From positions 49,592,553 through 49,656,552 of the forward strand of contig BTRK01000005.1 of NCBI GenBank assembly GCA_036245805.1: DNA of 64,000 nucleotides. The letters are read 5' to 3'. Shown here piece after piece: positions 35,524 through 48,800 of this stretch (position 1 is its first letter; the number at the start of each line of letters is the position of its first letter). This DNA comes from Pristionchus mayeri. Lineage: Eukaryota; Nematoda; Chromadorea; Rhabditida; Neodiplogasteridae. Below the pieces are notes generated by a model, which was not told the origin of the DNA, did not search any database, and was given only the letters and a program-made list of their open reading frames with translations. The translations under genes and the position numbers were made by a program.

Positions 35524-36883
35524 AGGTCACGCCCACTTGTAGGCTACGCCTACTTCTAGACCACCCATTCCCAATCTATCCACAGCACAAGTTGTTTTTG
35601 TACATTTATCGAGATTATCCATTTATTTATCCACTCTTTATTCACGTTGTATGCTAATTAATTATCAATATTGTCCGAAGTTGTACATGCTCCAAGTTGT
35701 CGTGTGATACAGTATTCTCGAGTTCTTCTGCCCTCCCAGTTCCCCCCTATTGATCGACTTATCATCAGGCCTTATACCGTAGCCTTCAACCGTATCCACC
35801 CCGAGTCGCTGTGCCTTATTGTCCCTTTTCTAGCACTTCTTTCTTCACCATTTCCGGAATTAAATTATTTGATTCTTCATTAGAAACTGCGAGCACAATC
35901 ACTTTTCGATTCCGGTACTTGTTTGTTTTCATCCTTCTCTCCAGTAACTCGACTTTGATAATTTGAACAATACGATGCCCAAAGAGCTGATTATAAGTTA
36001 TGATTGTGTGTTGTAAATTTGTATCAAAAGATTATGGTAAATATTTATGAGTTGTATTAAATAATAATAAATGTGATGCCTCAGAATCTTGGGTTTCGGT
36101 GCATTCTGTGTGTAATTTGTAATCGGTTCTTCGAAACCCTGATGATATCTCTAACTGAGCACACATGCGGCTAACATTGCTACAAATATATCTAGCAACA
36201 CACATGATTGCGATGTTATTTTTAGTGATTATTTACTATTTATGCATGCATCGTTGAGTGGTAAAACACTCGCTCTTTGGATAGCGGGTACGCAACGCCT
36301 TCAGTCTAAGAGTAGCGAAATGTGGCGCGAAAGTGCTCAGCAATCGATAAACGTAAAAATATTTTCCTTAATATTTACAGTCCGCGATTCTCAACTTTTT
36401 CAATATCAGAAATGTTTAAATAATTCTTACTATACACTAGGGGAGATAGTTCACTTTCCCAATTCCTGCAATAGTCTGACCCACCGAAGATACCGTAGCC
36501 TCATTATCACAAACGGTCGATTCGAATTGAGTGACTCGCCACCTTTTTTTCTTCATTATTATATTGCGTAAAATTATCTTTAATATTGATTATATTTTCA
36601 TTCTTCTGCTATATGGTATCGATTGGTTATAGTTCGGGCATCTTACCCTCTTTTTTCCTCGCTTTACCCCCTGGCACGCCTCGTGTAGGTAAGGATAGAA
36701 TTACGACCTGCACATCGGAACCGCTCGAACTTATTGATTGAGACTTACTTTGTTCTTGTGACATTGTTGATTCGTCATGACTAGGAATATTATTTTCGTC
36801 CTCCAACTTTGGTTAATTTTAGATCGCAGTCTCACTGCCAGTGCGGACTTGGTCCGTATCTACACTTTCCCTCATAAGCAGCC
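35524..36883. other. rme-8 3' UTR and intergenic region
   Basis: After the rme-8 stop a canonical AATAAA occurs at 36066-36071, giving a likely 3' UTR of about 560 nt. From about 36090 to 36883 I see no exon, RNA gene or transposon. The stretch should contain the promoter of the zinc-finger gene, but no specific element stood out. Confidence 0.6.
36066..36071 (+). terminator. rme-8: Poly(A) signal of rme-8
   Basis: AATAAA in AT-rich sequence, ~543 nt after the stop codon and the first canonical hexamer I find there. Its use is inferred. Confidence 0.55.
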
Positions 36884-36892
36884 ATGGCTAAC
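36884..36892 (+). CDS. Proposed 9-nt first coding exon of the zinc-finger gene
   Basis: The context CATAAGCAG-CC-ATG-GCTAAC-GTTAGT gives an acceptor-like AG (possible trans-splice site), a strong start context and a GT donor in phase 0 with exon 37168-37332. Upstream in-frame extension of the latter exon gives no ATG before a stop, so a separate start exon is required; this is the best candidate I found. Confidence 0.4.
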
Positions 36893-39800
36893 GTTAGTTT
36901 GCATCTTTGGTAATGTAGTTATGTTTTAAAACGGATTCTGTTAAAAGTTTAATCGTCTTTGAACTACTTGATACAATTAAAGCAACTATTGAAACATCCG
37001 AAGCTAATGTAGTGATGTATTATTGGTAAAACCGAAAATCACATCGTGCTCCAGACTCTGGCATCACTTGTGGTGGAAAATTGAATCAATGAGATTTTCT
37101 TGATATAAGTTAGGCAGCAGTTTTTGTGAAAAGATCAAATATCAGCGATCAAAGATCATCCTTGCAGCAGTTCGTGCCGTCGGCGCGAGTGGTCGTGCCG
37201 GTGGGCGGCGGCATCGGCGGGCCGGGCATGAACGGGTCGCAGGTGCAGCATCTGCGCGACCTCCGCGCCGCCATCCTGCCCGACCCCAAGATCGCCCGCT
37301 ACCTCAGCAGCGGAACGAAGCAGCTTGTCGTGGTACGTACTGCAGTTTTCGTAGGAGGGGTACAAGAGGCTAGAAAGTGCATAGAAAGAGAGAAAAAAAA
37401 TGTCTACGTTACTGGCGATTGGCTTTTCCGAGCGTATATTGCCGGTATACTGCTAATAGAGCGCCGTGGTGCTCTTCGGGTTCCGAATTTATGTAAAATA
37501 TTGTGAAGAGGAGAATCTATACTTGGTCGAACAATGCTTATGCGAAATGTTTATGCAACGGAAGGAATATCGATTTCGCAAATTATCGGTTTCTTCCAGG
37601 GCAACTGTCCGATCTGCAAGATTCAGATGATAGAGTGGAGCGAGATGAAGGAGCACGTGAAGGTGAGGGTAGATTATTCTCTAGCCGGTTAGATAGAATG
37701 AGGAGAGTCGTATGCTTCTCAGTCATTACTAGTGAAAAGAAATGAATTGAGCAAATTAAGCGTACCCGGTATAGTGCTTGCCTATAGATCCACAGTACAA
37801 AGTTTATGTTTCCTGAATCGGGCCAGTAGTTGTCTCTTTTAGTCAACGCAATGGGATACATCTTCGCTTATTTATAGTCAAGAATCAACAAATGATCAGT
37901 TTCCGTAATTTACGTTATGGTGTGATGAACTACTCGCTATTGGTGATCTTTCAGGCGTGTCGTCGCACGCGGCAGCACCCGCTGCTAATGCGCACGTGCT
38001 GCTGTCCGTACTGCCTGAAGAAGGTCTCCGACGCCTACTCGCTCTCCGCCCATCTCCAGGTGAGTGGGGAGATTCAGATGAAGAGGATTGGTCCAAACAG
38101 CATTTGAATTCATGTCTCACTAGGGCACTTCTTAGATAATTAGCCCACTCCCCCTTCCTGATTTTCGGTCGCACAAACCATTTCTGATGGGAGGTGAGAG
38201 AGGGGTGGTCCAAATATCCAAGAAGTGCCCTGGATAGTGGTCTAAGGCTCTGGACGACGATGGGACCTTCTAGCAGTAGGCCATGAATCGCAACCATGGT
38301 TTTTGATGTGAAGGGGAAGATTTGGAGATGCCCTTAATTCTTCATCACAGTCTCATCACAGTAGATTCAAAATTTTTCGTCCCTAAAATTTTTAGGGAAG
38401 AATCATAGAATCGGATGAGATTCATGTTTCAGGACACGTATTGTATTCTCGTCAGATTGTCCGATGTGATTAATGGTGGTTAACCTTGGTATTGAACAAA
38501 ATATTTAAAAATGCTATGATTTAGGGGAGAATCATAGTATCGCATGAGATTCAGGTTTCGGGCATGTATCGTATTCTAGCCAGATTGCTAGATCTTATTA
38601 ATATCCTCCTCATTGTTGTCAAACAAAAAATATTATGTATTCTAGTTTCTCCAAGTTATTGCTGACCTTCATCCTTTTTATTAGATATAATAATAGTTTT
38701 TATAATGATTAATAATCGTATTGCAGCACGCGCACAAGCCGAAGCTGCAAGCGCTGGCCGACGATTTGAGGACGATACTCCATGAGGTGATCGCAGTGAG
38801 CGACCCGGTAGAAGAGCCGAAGCTGCCGCGCGCCCGAATCAGCGGGGTGTCGACCAAGAAGGTAAGCCGATATCTGAATGATAGGGTCCGAGAAATAATA
38901 CCGTAGTCTAGTCATTTTACAAACTCTTTCACCGTCTATAGTGTGTCGTGTAAAATATGGCGACGGTGGCCGGAATTTTGAAGTCTATTGATCGAATAGA
39001 ACTACTCGTCCTGGTGAATGAGACAATCTTTGATTCTATTCCTTATTGTTTATTTTCGTTGAAAGCTTCATCTAAAAGTGATGCATGGTGTATCCTCTGT
39101 CTCGATCACCTACATTGCAGATGTCCGAGCCGTTCCCCTTCGCTTGCTCCGCCTGCAATCTCTGCTGGCCGACGGTCAAGGGACTCGCCGACCACTTCGT
39201 GTCTGTCGAGAGATCGAAAGCGAGTCGAGTTGATCTTAGAATTCGAAAAATGTTATCAAGGTCTCTTCATTCCAACCGCTCGCTCACCACTCGATCGGTC
39301 GAGGGAATGTGTAGAAGGACGATAAAATCAATTACGAACTCTAATCTTAAAGTTCGAGAAATGCGACCTAGGTCTCTTCATTCTATACACTCTCGCCGAA
39401 CGTCAAATGTTCTTTTTCTTGCATATTTCACATGATTTTTTAGTAATCAAGACTACCGTAATCGAACCCTGAATCTCAGGGCGGTCCCTGCGGCGGCTTC
39501 CTCTCCGTGTACGTGCGGGCAGGCTCGCGCAGGCAGGACAATATGAGCGATGACATCGCGTGCAGTTAGTCAACTTTCCAATTTCAATAGCACTAGGTCG
39601 GATGAGAACTATGACGTCATGCCGCCTTTGATACATCAAAGGCGGCATGACGTGATAATTGTCATCCGACGTTGTACCATTTCAACCTTCATCCGGCCAG
39701 TGATATTGCGGCTACTGGTTTGCTAGATAATTGTGACTAATGTTTGGGAATCGCTATTGACAATTTTTTGATTCTGCCAAAAATTACCAATATTGAATTA

Positions 39801-42800
39801 AGGGTTTCTCCGCCCTTACCATGTATGAATGCTTTATCTTGCTAAAAACTAAGATAGTCATTAAATTGCAAAGGGAATGTCGATACCCGATAATTAGATG
39901 TTGCATTATATGGAAAAGGAAATGAGAATACTAATCATCAGATCCATACGTTTGCATGCCCTCGGACTCCTAGGATAGCCACGATATATTGGCTGGTAGC
40001 CACATGATTTTGGGAATTATGGGACCCACTATATTTTGGGAGCCACCCAGCCTCCGAGATAGCCACTATATATTTGCCCAAGGGCACTGAAAATGTATGA
40101 TCAGATCGCTACGGCTTCGCCGCTCTGGTAACGTGTCCGCTCTGCGATGAGGCATTCGATGAGGCGTACGCGCTGAACAGACACTTCAAGGTGAGCGGAT
40201 AAAGAGAACACTTTCGATGGTCTCGCCCTCTCTTTTTGAAATAAGCAAGAGTAGTTTGACTTTGCTATTGTGCGTGATCTCTCTCCGGTGTGCAGGTTGA
40301 AGATAAATCAAAAGATGGGAGTTATTTTTTTCGATACGAGCCCACAATTACTAGAGAACTGTAGCTCGCTGTGGTGGTCAGTAGCACAATGGGTTGATCG
40401 GCAGTATGTCTCATGAGATGCTAGAATGTTGTGAGTTCATTATAATGCAAGAGAAGCTTGAGGTTGAATTTGTTCATTTGGCCAATAACAGTATGCATAG
40501 TACGATTGTTCTGTAATTCAGGATAAGCACGAGGCGCGGCGAGCCAATCTGGAGCGACAGCTCACCGACTCAGCTCTGCAGCAGTTTCCGTCCAAAGTGA
40601 GCGTCTTTTTACTCTAATTTCGCCTTGTTAGATAAATGATGTGTATTTTTGTTGTATACATTCGCTTTCCGTCCAAAATGAATCATTTTAGTGAGTGCTT
40701 TCTAGCTTGCTTATTGATTTATACTGTTGTGTGCATTTGCTTTCCACCCAAAAAATTTTATCTAACGGATATTGTTGATGAAATTTGTTTTCCGTCCAAA
40801 ATGAGTATCATTTTACTACTTGTTAGTTCTGTGCTGCGCATGTTCGATGTATGCTTTCCTTGCACAATGGTATCGTTGAAGTCCTAGGATGTCGCAAAAA
40901 CAAATCGATCAGTTGATTATCCATCGCAGAAACTATGCAGAGGAATGATGACGAAGAAAAAATAAATCAATTGATCAATCAATAATTATCCATTGCAGAA
41001 ATTCCTGTTCGCGCCATTCTTCTGCACGAAGTGCCACTCGGCGCACAAGTCGATGGAGGACTGGGCCGAGCACAACCAGAAGAATACGCTGGTATGTTGT
41101 GTATTGTTGTTTAGGGATGATTTTTCTTGGTAGATCACGTCTTTTTTTGGTAGATCACAACCAGAAGAATACATTGGTATGTTGTGGGTTGTGTGGCGGG
41201 TGCAGGAGATTGTACTAGGTCGGATGAAAACCGCTCGATGAGAACCAAAAATAATACCCGTCCGTATTGTTTTCGCAGAAGCCTTTTTGGCACTGTGGGA
41301 ACCTAATGTGAAAATAGATAGATAGATAGATTTATACATGTCAATGCATGTGGGGGTGTAAGGTAAGGGAAGGACTCTGGCACCTTCTGCAATCGACGCC
41401 TTCTGCCAAAATACTGGAGAAAGACACATTTTTTGATTCTCATCCGACGGTTAACATCCGACCAAGAGCCTACGAGATAGTTGCAATGGCGCATATTAAA
41501 GTGTTACATTTTGTTTTTCACGTGTGAAGATTGCACATTGCAAAATTTAGACCATTGAAGAAATGATGTATCAATGAAACCGAAAAGTTCCTATCTCGTA
41601 ATGTGCAACTTTTGAATTAATTTGTCATCAATTCTTCTTTGTACAAGTCTAAAGAACTTTTAAGAAAGTTCCTAAGGCTTTCCTCCTTACTAATTAAATT
41701 CTAAGCATCTCCATTCCAGAACGGGCATCCGTGCAACGGCGAGCTGCGCGTGATGAAGCGCGTGGTGGAGAACGGGAGGCCGACTTTCAGAGGGAACGTG
41801 CCCCCTCAGAAAGTGGGCGGAGCCTGTGGACAAGGTGGGCATGTGAAACATAATGAATGCTTGATTTAGAGTTGTTTACAAAAATGACGCAAAAAGTGCA
41901 TTAATAAGTATTGAAGTTGGCATAATGACGGTTCGTAATATAACACGAAGAATGCTTGATTTGAGTTGCCAACAAAAAGAGGTTTCAGAGTTTTGAGACA
42001 CTGCTAGTAATATTGAATTGCAGTATCGTCTCCTTCCAAAACGCGTCGATCGCACGGCTCCAGACTATCTCAATCCGGCAATGCGCAAGTGAAGGTTTGT
42101 CGGCATTTTTTGTTGGAAATTTGAAAAAAATTCGTTTGAAAAATTTGAAAAAAATCAGATACTAGATAAGTCCTTTTAGTGAAAGTAGTGATCATTTTTA
42201 GAACGAGCCAATCGATCCGGATGACCTGCATGTGATCGATCAAACGTCAGCAGTGAATGGAGAGCGGAATCGGAATTCTTTCGATGCTCGAGGTATCTAG
42301 GAAGTGAGACAAAACTGTACTAATGCTTACAGTAAACGCGTTGAAGTTCAGAAACTTTAAAATCGAAAAATCAGCAGTGTTGGACCATTTCATCATCTCA
42401 CAATTTCAGCGGGTGCGCGGGCCGAAAGCATTCCCGACGATCCGACGACTTCGGAGGCTGAAGCTGTCGATGGGCCGGAAGTGGTGGAGGTGAAGGAGGA
42501 ACCGCTGGATGAGGAGGAGGAGCTGCATTCTCCTTCGACGTCGACGACGTCTGCTGCAGCTGCTGCAAGTAGAGAGGAGAAGCGAGTGAAGGAGGAGCTA
42601 GTGGGGCTGGATGATGAGGAAGACCAAGGCGGATCCGGCGATCCGAGGGAAGGAGTGAGGGGTGAGTCCAATGGACCGAGTACCTTAAAATTTTGGTGTG
42701 ATGGAGTGCTTTTTCTAAATGTGTTGTAAGTCACTGCGAAACTTTGAACTCTCTGATTTCTATTTGTATTGTGAAACGTGCAATCAGCACTGTTAATGAG

Positions 42801-45800
42801 CACTCTTCCAGAGGCGGATGAGGAGTCAAGCACATTCGACTGCGAGATCTGCGACGGCGTCTTCCACGACTCCACGACGTACTTATTCTTATCCTTATCC
42901 TAATCCATATCTTTGTCCTTATCCTTATCCTTATTCTTATCCTTATCCTTATCCTTATCCTTATCATTATATCAAGTTTAACTTGCACCCACGGGAAAAG
43001 TAGATAAGGTGGTATTCAGGTACGTGGCGCACATGGCTGAGGCGCACGGCTACGTGCTCGCCGAGGAGGAGGGTCTGGATGAGGTGAGTGTTTGCTTGAT
43101 TTGGGAACGTTGATTACTTTGCTGTAGTTGTCGATCTAAATAGGAATGTTTTCACTCGGAGTTCATCCTATTTCATGAGTTAATCCACGATTTGTAAGGA
43201 TACAATATGATTCAGGAGCAGATCGCTCGCATCGAGGCGGGCGAAAACCCTGGGCCTCCTGTAGCTAAGAAACCGAAGATGGAGGAGGAGGAGGACAGTC
43301 CGGTGTGTGGCAAATGCTATAACTTTATTCTGGTTTGAGTGGGATGAACACTGGCCTCTGTGCAGTGTTCTTTCGCGACCACAGATTCGAAAACGGGATG
43401 TGCCTTTGCCAGTATTTTTGCCATTGAGTAACAGTTGCCGGATATGTGGTCTGGTGTTTCATCATGTATTTTCTCAGTCGCCTACGCCTTGCTACCCTCC
43501 TCTGACCGTGTTGTCGAACCCGGCGGATAGCTGGTTCAAGTGCCAGCAGTGCCCCGAGTACTGCGAGACGATTGAGGAGTACGCAGAGCATGCCAAATGC
43601 CACAGGGGAACACAGGTGAGAAGAATCAATTATTAATCGGCCCTAGGTCAAATGAGAACTAGTGCCTCGTGCCGCCTTTGATATATCAATTCTAGACTGT
43701 AGGTTCGGGTATCTATGAGAGGGAGATGGGAAGTGAGGAAGGGATGAGAGGGAAGAAAAAGGAAGAGGGGGGAAGGAGGGAAGAGTTTTAAAAAGTCTGT
43801 TTTGTCGATGCAACGAAATATCAATCTGCAGTGATCGATGAATATGATTCTAAGTTAGAAATTTCTAACTAATGCTTATCAGATGCTGGCTCCCGGCTAC
43901 GCGTGCAAAGTGTGCCATGGAAGGTCGTTCCAGACCGTCGAGGAGAGGAAGAAACACGAGCTTGTGAGATGATCAATGTACTTCCACTGTTGGCGTATTC
44001 CTGAATTATCATATTTTTGAGTACATTTGAATTTTTGACTAGAAGAGATAGATCTCAAGCTCTTGAGCTTGCATAATATAGACAATTTTTATGATAAAAA
44101 TCACAATTCTTAGCTAGTTCCCCCGCAAAATATTTTCAAATTGCCCAATGTAGATGACGAAATATCAATAGCAAAATGTTTTTTGAACGATATGCTTTGA
44201 GGAGTGTCGCACGCTCAGGCTAAGCCAGACTCGCGACAGGGCACTGCTGCGACACTGTGTGTGCTGCTACTGCAAGCTGAGCATGCCGAACGCATACGTG
44301 CTGCTGCACCACATTATGGTGAGCGAGTACAACTCTTCTCATTTCGCAGCGATACAGTATTGCCGATGATCGATCGATTCGAAATTATGCATAAGTAGCG
44401 TGGGAGCTACTTTTGAGACGTATGAACATTTTCAATTGAACTTTTGCGGGCCGAACACATGGACACAGTCGAGAAGCTGCGCAAGAACTACTTGATGGCT
44501 TCGGAATTCCTGGTTGGTTTTTGGCGACGAATTATTTGCAACATGCATCGAGGGTATCCTTCTAATAACGTTATGGTGTCTACTTTGCATTTCTTAAAGA
44601 TTTCATACCCTAATAAATATTTTTCAGCCCTTCCGGTGCACTGCTTGCAACGTAGGCTTCGAGGATCCACGACTGCTACTGAACCACTTCAGGCTGAGGG
44701 AGGAGGTGAGGCAGATATGGTAGATTGTGATGTCATCATCCTGCTATTTTTAGTTTGGCATCGCCTGCACGGGAAACTACGCACTGCACGCCTACACGGA
44801 ATCGCTCATCGCGGCGGAAGTGGTAGGGATATGGTAGATTTCGGTAAATTGATTACGGTGGGTTACGGTAGATTATCGAAACATGCATTGCAGAAGGCAG
44901 CGACCGATCTGGCGCAGAAGATTCCGAGGCTGCGCATCAACGATGACGCTAAGGACGACGACGTCCGCAGCAGCGAGTGGTGTCCCAGTGAGTTTCGAGT
45001 TTCGGTGTTTAGGCTAGATTGAGTGATTGTTGCATTTGAATTTCGGACGCGAATCAGGGTTGCAGGATGTGATCGAATACAATTGTGGCTGTTGTACACT
45101 GAAATGTCTGTTCTTGGCTTCTTTAAAAAAAGATGAATGGTGGTGCATTTTCCGAATATTATATTCGTCTAGTTCATATTCGGTCTTCCTATAGTAATGT
45201 CAGCACTATGAGACGATTGCAAATTCACAGGAGACCCGATTCCATCTAACAACATCGAGTTGACGGGGAAGGTGCAGTGTCCGGTCTGTCCGGAGATGTG
45301 GCCGAACGTGCAGCTGAAGATGCACGTCAAGATGGAGCATCCCAAGATGTACTTTGATGTGAGTTCTGATTGGGAGACTGATTTCTATTGTCTGGCTGAT
45401 GCTCATGCAAATAAGAGTATAGGCAGAAACACGAAAATATTGGGGGTGTTTCAATATGAATTTCAGTAGGAAAGTCCATTTCCATTATTTTCTTTTTTTC
45501 CGAGCTTGATGAAATTATGATGGTGACGAATTTCAGTACGCTTCGCTGCAATGTAAGATCTGCAAGAAGTACGGATTCTGGAGCGCCTCGGTGTACGCCG
45601 ACCACTTTCAGGTATCATCGATTGAAGATCATGTTTTCGAAAGTATATTTTAGGTTTATTTTTAGTTTTTCTATGTTGGATAGTACACTTATGATTAGAC
45701 AAACCATTGTTATAGTGCAATCATTAATCACTTGTGTTGTCATGGTATCGTTGCGCCTCAGGCGTTTACAAGTTTTTAGTATTATTGTTATTATTTTCTC

Positions 45801-48800
45801 CGTCCTCATTATCAATTTCAGTCGTGCAAGTCGGCGTCGCAACTGGGAGTGTTCGACCTGAGGGACATTGCGGTGGCACCTCGCATTGAACGCTCGACTG
45901 AGGTGCCGCCCGCAGGTATATGCAAACTGCCCGGCATTCCTGAGGATATGGGCAATGAGGTGAGAAGCTTCTTCTTCGACCAGATTTTAATTGGGTAGTT
46001 GTTTATTTTCCCTACAAAAATTGGATGAGAGAAAAGGGTAATGTCGAAAATTGGGTGAGAGAAAAGGGCAATGTCGTGGAAACAGGAAAAGGTTGAGCTG
46101 AAATAGTACCTTTACTTTTTCCAAATTTTATTGTTGTAACTATGTGGAATTTTAGATGCGCCAATGCCGCTTCTGCGCGCAGAGCTTCACTCCCGCGGGA
46201 CTGCTGATGCACCAGAAGACCGACCATCCCATTCATCATTTCACGGTACGGTAACGGTGGCACATTCACGGTGGCATTAGTAAATATCGATTGAAACCAA
46301 AGCTATGTGTTCTGATGATCGGAATGGGACCTTCGTAGGACCAGAGTAGACTAGAGGGAAGCTGATCAATCTTTTTTTTGTTTTTTATGAACAAAATCTG
46401 GCAATAATTGAAGGAAGCGTCGAAGAATTCTACAAATTGATTTGATGAAACTCTAAACTACGTATTACGCACACTATTCCAGGACGCGCCCTACCACTGC
46501 ATGCAGTGCGGAGACGTCGGATTCTACTCGCACGAGGCGTTCAAGAAGCACACACAGGTACGATCGACATTCGGTAGATACTGTAACTGGTACCGTAATC
46601 AATACCGTATTCTAATTAGTCGACGATCAATACTCGCTAAATACCATATCTGATAGTATTTATTGATTGCAGGTGTGCACTGGGAAGATGCCGGACGAGC
46701 TGGTCAACGACATCTTCGCCATCACCACACTGGAGATCCAGACAAGGACCTCAGTGAGGAGACTCGAGGGTGAGTTGAGTATGTTTTATGCTGGATTCAT
46801 AGTCGAAAAAGCTGAGGGGTCACTCTCTCTGCATTTCCCGAACTCTCTCGACCGGTCGACCGGTGAGAGAGAACGGGAAATGAAGAGATTGACCACTCAG
46901 CTTTTGTCGACTACGAATGGGCCATTAGGATCGAAAGGAAACTACTAGCGACTCCTCGTGAAGCTTTCCGTATTTATGAATTTCCTGAAACCTATTTTCA
47001 CATGGAAATGAAGCTCGATTTTCGATTGTTATTTTTAATATAAAAATTCTCTCAATTACTGTCACATATCCTGTCGGTGATTAAAAAGACTAATGGCATT
47101 GCGTCATGCGTTCCGTATGATCTAATAACATTCTGATATAATCGATAATTTAAATTGCATCTGGTCAGTTCGAATTTAAATTGCAGTCCCGTGCTACCAC
47201 GTGCTCATCGAGGAGGACCGACGCAAGTTCGGCACACTCGCCGCCCTGAATCGACCACTCAAGTGCAGCGAATGCGAAGTGAGTGTGGTGAATACTCCTT
47301 TCGGGAGACCCTTAGATGAAGAATGAAGTATTGACATGGTGGTTGTAGGTTGCAGAGGTGTGTAAATTTAGGTTTCAGAAGGAAGGGAAGATAACCAGTA
47401 TTTTCCGTGTTGCTGTGCAACTTGACAAAAGTTACCTCTAGTAAATATTATAAATTTACAACTGTATTGGCATGGTAAATTTTGCTTAGACAGAGTTGGG
47501 AAAAGGCCGAGTATTATCTCTTTGCAGTGCGTGGCTGGGTCTAGCCCTCTTTCAAAAATATAATTAAACAATCTTTGTGTTGCATGAGTGCGGCACGGTG
47601 GAGAGCTTTGTTGTGGGTGGTAAATCACCGTGAATGTAGGTTGCAGAGGAACGGTAAGAGAGCGAAATTGTTCTGTGCTGCAATACGTTCTCGATCCAAC
47701 TATTTTCATCTGAAAAAAATTCTCTTCTCTCATCGGGGGGTCGTCATTAACCGAAGTAGTCCCCTAAATTTTTATATGTTTAAAAACCCCTAAATATTAA
47801 ATTTTGCATTTGCAGTCGTGGTGCTCCTCCCTGGCTACGCTGGGCGAGCATCTCGAGCACGCGCACGCGCACCGCAAGCTGCACCTCATCTGCAGCGGCT
47901 GCGCTGCCACCTTCTCCGGCAAGCAGGCCGTGTCGGGACTCGAGCAGCACCTGGCCAGCGAGAATGTGAGTACTAAACGTGCAGTGATACAGTGGAATTG
48001 AGAAAAGAGACACTTGCTTGGTCAAGCATAAGCTGGGTAGTTGAGTGGCGAAGGTAAATATGCAGTCATAGCAAGCGATTTTACATTAATTGGGGGAAGG
48101 TTACTCGATGTGGAGTAGTCTAGTGACCAATTGAGAGGTTTGAATGCAAATGTTGATTTGCAGGCGAAAGGAAACACGCGATGCTTCGACACTGCGATGC
48201 TGAACAGCGAGGGCCTCTTCAAGACACCGCCACCCGTGGGATTCAGCTTATTGTTTTTAATAATGATTATTTGTTGACACTTTTCCCAGCCACTACGTGA
48301 TAGGCCACGGGTTGCTTGTTCAGTTAGCCACGAAATATCGAAAACATTGTTATTTTCTCCAAAATAAAAAAATAACTACTGACTACTTGCAGGCCCAGAT
48401 GTACGACCTCAATCAATTCATGCGGCACGAGCGGCCGGCGACGATGGTGCAGCACCAACCAGACATGCCGCAGCAGGGGCAAGCAGGTATATTCTGGCGT
48501 TGATATTCGTGGCACTTCGGTTTTTGGCCACCCCCCCCCCCCTCCCCGCTACCTCAGCTAGCCCACTTATTTCTAGCTATTCCTCTCGGATTTTCGGCGT
48601 CTCAACGCCTCAATGATGGGAGGGGGTGGCCAGAAACCGAAGAAGTAACATATTCATAGTATTGATAAATAAAGTATAAGTCCCGCCGACAAGTGCAAAC
48701 AGTGAAGTAGACACCGTCCGAGCAGAACTAGGCCGATGATATCCGGAGTTCGAGTTCCCGAGATTGCCTTGCACTTGTTGCCGACCGAATATCGATGCAA

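Noticed and set aside
36242..36571. Open frame and tRNA-like GTGGTAAAACACTCGC downstream of rme-8
   Set aside because: No cloverleaf or B box (GGTTCGAATCC) could be completed; the frame is not connected to any exon.
42731..42988. Arg-Ile repeat open frame, - strand
   Set aside because: Translation of the TTATCC microsatellite.
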